This document shows, piece by piece, positions 63,961 through 64,000 of a stretch of DNA of 64,000 nt (position 1 is the first letter of the stretch; every line of letters starts with the position of its first letter). Both the position numbers and the translations under genes were made by a program. The stretch comes from Fragilaria crotonensis (taxonomy: Eukaryota; Bacillariophyta; Fragilariophyceae; Fragilariales; Fragilariaceae), in contig JAKSYS010000337.1 of assembly GCA_022925895.1 (NCBI GenBank), forward strand, positions 1-64,000, given 5' to 3'. The notes beneath the pieces were generated by a model. That model searched no databases. It saw nothing but the letters and a program-made list of their open reading frames with translations, and had not been told where the DNA came from.

Positions 63961-64000
63961 TAGTAGTAGTAGTAAATTCTAATAAAACATGACGACAGGA

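Noticed and set aside
1-64000. tRNA or rRNA genes
   Set aside because: I looked for B-box-like GGTTCGA/GGTTCAA sites; the few hits (for example near 1265 and 5397) lack a matching acceptor stem.

Overview
The window looks like nuclear DNA of a pennate diatom. The reasons are GT-AG introns mostly of 70-155 bp, a decayed diatom-type leucine-rich-repeat receptor-like gene, a SHLQKYR-class MYB factor, a huge Ser/Pro/Thr-repeat surface protein, and eukaryotic families such as actin-capping protein alpha, a Josephin deubiquitinase, a ferric reductase/NADPH oxidase and a DOMON copper monooxygenase. Seminavis or a relative is my guess from protein style; I could not search databases. I recognised no tRNA, rRNA, CRISPR array or intact virus-like element.

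Layout. 1-6.1 kb holds a broken tandem LRR gene on the minus strand and a ~730 bp MITE-like element. 6.1-10.3 kb carries an Hrq1-type DEAH helicase with an MZB zinc cluster. 11.5-19.7 kb is one giant spliced gene for a two-TM, Ser/Thr/Pro-repeat surface protein with nested 120, ~366 and ~207 bp repeats. 20.6-32 kb is mainly minus-strand: a MYB factor, an orphan polytopic membrane protein, an acidic orphan, an FkbM methyltransferase and a copper monooxygenase with one in-frame TAG. 32.4-45.6 kb is dense: an ATPSCKMT/FAM173-type methyltransferase, a MYND-UBE3D protein, a mitochondrial MDR-like protein, a FRE/NOX flavocytochrome, a small spliced candidate and a sulfotransferase-glycosyltransferase fusion. 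45.6-56.7 kb is a gene-poor 11 kb tract with degenerate repeats. 56.7-60.6 kb has a membrane Josephin gene convergent with CapZ alpha, then a small secreted protein. 60.7-64 kb is repeat-rich: a ~112 bp tandem array, a hAT-like MITE with an 8 bp target duplication, and a foldback element whose ~430 bp arms enclose four ~178 bp satellite-like units.

How the genes relate. There are no operons, and the order does not suggest one pathway. Several products (repeat protein, sulfotransferase-glycosyltransferase, FkbM enzyme, copper monooxygenase) would act in or beyond the secretory route and could shape the cell surface. The FRE/NOX protein would act in metal reduction or superoxide production. The MDR-like protein, and by family the FAM173 enzyme, would be mitochondrial.

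A recurring oddity is that otherwise coherent genes (helicase, repeat protein, MYB) are broken by one-base frame slips, mostly of the deletion type. Uncorrected long-read errors could explain this as well as true decay. Exon boundaries were inferred by eye from splice signals and frame continuity.
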